NCBI GenBank assembly: GCA_900759225.1
Contig: CAAEUM010000179.1
Coordinates: forward strand, 1 to 8,274
Reading direction: 5' to 3'
Length of the DNA: 8,274 nt
Origin: Lachnospiraceae bacterium
GTDB taxonomy: Bacteria; Bacillota; Clostridia; Lachnospirales; Lachnospiraceae
Shown here: positions 7,462 through 8,274 of the stretch, one piece after another
Numbering within the stretch: position 1 is the stretch's first letter
Layout: each line of letters begins with the position of its first letter
Made by a program: the position numbers and the translations under genes
The notes under the pieces: model-generated
Database searches by the model: none
Seen by the model: only the letters and a program-made list of their open reading frames with translations
What the model was told of the DNA's origin: nothing

Positions 7462-7485
7462 AATATGTACAAAAATAATTATACT
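7457..7485 (+). promoter_or_regulatory. Sigma-A promoter of the peptide-binding protein gene
   Basis: TTGACA (7457-7462) matches the -35 consensus fully. After 17 bp comes TATACT (7480-7485), which matches the -10 consensus at five of six bases. The spacer is A/T-rich. The predicted transcript start is near 7492, giving a leader of about 34 bases that ends in a strong ribosome binding site. This is one of the two near-consensus promoters in the window. Confidence 0.87.
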
Positions 7486-7512
7486 ATGAGTAAAAATATC
7501 ATTTTCACACAC

Positions 7513-7518
7513 AGGAGG
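7513..7518 (+). promoter_or_regulatory. Ribosome binding site of the peptide-binding protein gene
   Basis: A perfect AGGAGG lies seven bases before the ATG at 7526. It decides this start over an overlapping frame that opens at 7405, which has no comparable site and runs upstream of the promoter. Confidence 0.88.
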
Positions 7519-7525
7519 AAGTGCT

Positions 7526-8274
7526 ATGAAAAAACGATTGATAGTTTCCCTGCTGGCAGTTTCAGCAGCGGCAATGATGCTCAGTGCCTGCGGCTCTTCT
7601 GAGAAGAAGGAAGAGACAACTGCAGCAAAGGCAGAGACAACCGCAGTAGCTGAAAGTGAGATCGAAGCAGAAGAAGAGGCTGAAGCTGAGACAGGCGAAG
7701 GTACAGACCGTTACCTTGTATGGCGTCTGAATGCAGAGCCCAAGCAGTGGGATCCAACCAATAACTCCGAATCGATTTCAGACGTGATCGTAAAGCAGCT
7801 GTTTGAAGGCCTTACCGTATCTACCTCCGAGGGCTTTGAACCAGGTATTGCAGAGAGCTGGGATGTATCTGAGGATGGAAAGACCTACACCTTCCATTTA
7901 AGGAAGGATGCAAAGTGGTCTGACGGGACACCGGTTACTGCAAAGGACTTTGAGTACTCCTGGAGAAGGATCGCAGATCCTGCATTTGCTTCTGAGGCCC
8001 TTCAGGCGATGACAGATTACGTTGTAGGTGCTCAGGAATATTTTGATGGGACCGGCTCCTATGAGGATATTAAGGCGACGGCTGTTGATGACTATACCTT
8101 TGAGGTCGTATTAAAGAATGCCACTCCATACTTCCCGCAGCTGGTAGCAAATGACGTATACCTTCCTGTTAATAAGGCAGCTGTTGAGGCAGCTGGCGAA
8201 GGCTGGGAGAAGAAGCCGGAGAGCTGCGTAAGCAATGGCCCGTTCATGCTGGAGGAATACCAGGTAGGTTCACA
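7526..8274 (+). CDS. Oligopeptide/dipeptide ABC transporter substrate-binding lipoprotein (SBP_bac_5), 3' end cut by window
   Basis: This is the extracellular peptide-capturing component of an Opp/Dpp-type ABC importer, anchored in the membrane by a lipid. Translation from 7526 gives 249 residues before the right edge, roughly the first half of a family that usually has 500-600. MKKR plus a hydrophobic stretch ends in the lipobox LSAC (19-22), so C22 is the lipidated residue. A low-complexity linker rich in Glu, Ala and Thr (about 26-60) follows. The binding domain begins near RYLVWRLNAEPKQWDP (62-77) and continues with the family hallmarks GLTV, IAESWDVSEDGKTYTFHLR, AKWSDGTPVTAKDFEYSWRR, an AxxDxYTFEVVLK segment and SNGPFML near the edge. 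It resembles OppA and DppE. Its neighbours (M55 and S12 peptidases) suggest a ligand of short peptides, possibly with D-residues. Permease and ATPase genes would be expected to the right of the window but are not visible. Confidence 0.95.
   Translation, partial: MKKRLIVSLLAVSAAAMMLSACGSSEKKEETTAAKAETTAVAESEIEAEEEAEAETGEGTDRYLVWRLNAEPKQWDPTNNSESISDVIVKQLFEGLTVSTSEGFEPGIAESWDVSEDGKTYTFHLRKDAKWSDGTPVTAKDFEYSWRRIADPAFASEALQAMTDYVVGAQEYFDGTGSYEDIKATAVDDYTFEVVLKNATPYFPQLVANDVYLPVNKAAVEAAGEGWEKKPESCVSNGPFMLEEYQVGS

Noticed and set aside
7405..7602. A 65-codon plus-strand frame overlapping the start of the peptide-binding protein
   Set aside because: It begins upstream of the predicted promoter, lacks a ribosome binding site and runs out of frame through the signal peptide of the real gene, which starts at 7526.

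Overview
The window reads as a chromosomal segment of a low-to-mid-GC Gram-positive anaerobe, most likely a Clostridia/Lachnospiraceae-type Firmicute. This is inferred from strong AGGAGG-type ribosome binding sites, consensus sigma-A promoters, a Gram-positive style lipoprotein solute-binding protein, and the sequence character of CarB and the PatB-type enzyme. The species cannot be fixed from sequence alone. No RNA genes, insertion sequences, CRISPR arrays or prophage genes were seen, and there is no gene-free stretch longer than about 170 bp.

Layout: positions 1-2942 (+) hold the last nine-tenths of carB, the large subunit of carbamoyl-phosphate synthase. It ends at a long hairpin (2954-2996) that should terminate transcription from both sides. 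Facing it on the minus strand is a tightly packed gene row that is transcribed leftward: an M55 zinc D-aminopeptidase (dppA, 7359-6520), a PatB/MalY-type PLP C-S lyase (6485-5289), an XRE-cupin regulator (5275-4673) and an S12 serine hydrolase resembling D-aminopeptidase DAP (4593-3007). Diverging rightward from dppA is a lipoprotein peptide-binding protein of the OppA/DppE family (from 7526), cut by the right edge.

The most interesting part is the accessory locus at 3007-8274. It combines a peptide-binding lipoprotein, two structurally unrelated peptidases that both point to D-amino-acid peptides (M55 and S12), a PLP enzyme able to process amino acids, and a regulator with a likely ligand-binding cupin. 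I infer a system for taking up and breaking down peptides that contain D-amino acids or sulfur-linked residues, such as cell-wall turnover peptides or cysteine S-conjugates. The two halves are driven by back-to-back near-consensus promoters. Their -35 boxes overlap the two ends of one perfect 14-bp palindrome (7448-7461), which is a good candidate operator for coordinate control, possibly by the XRE-cupin protein.
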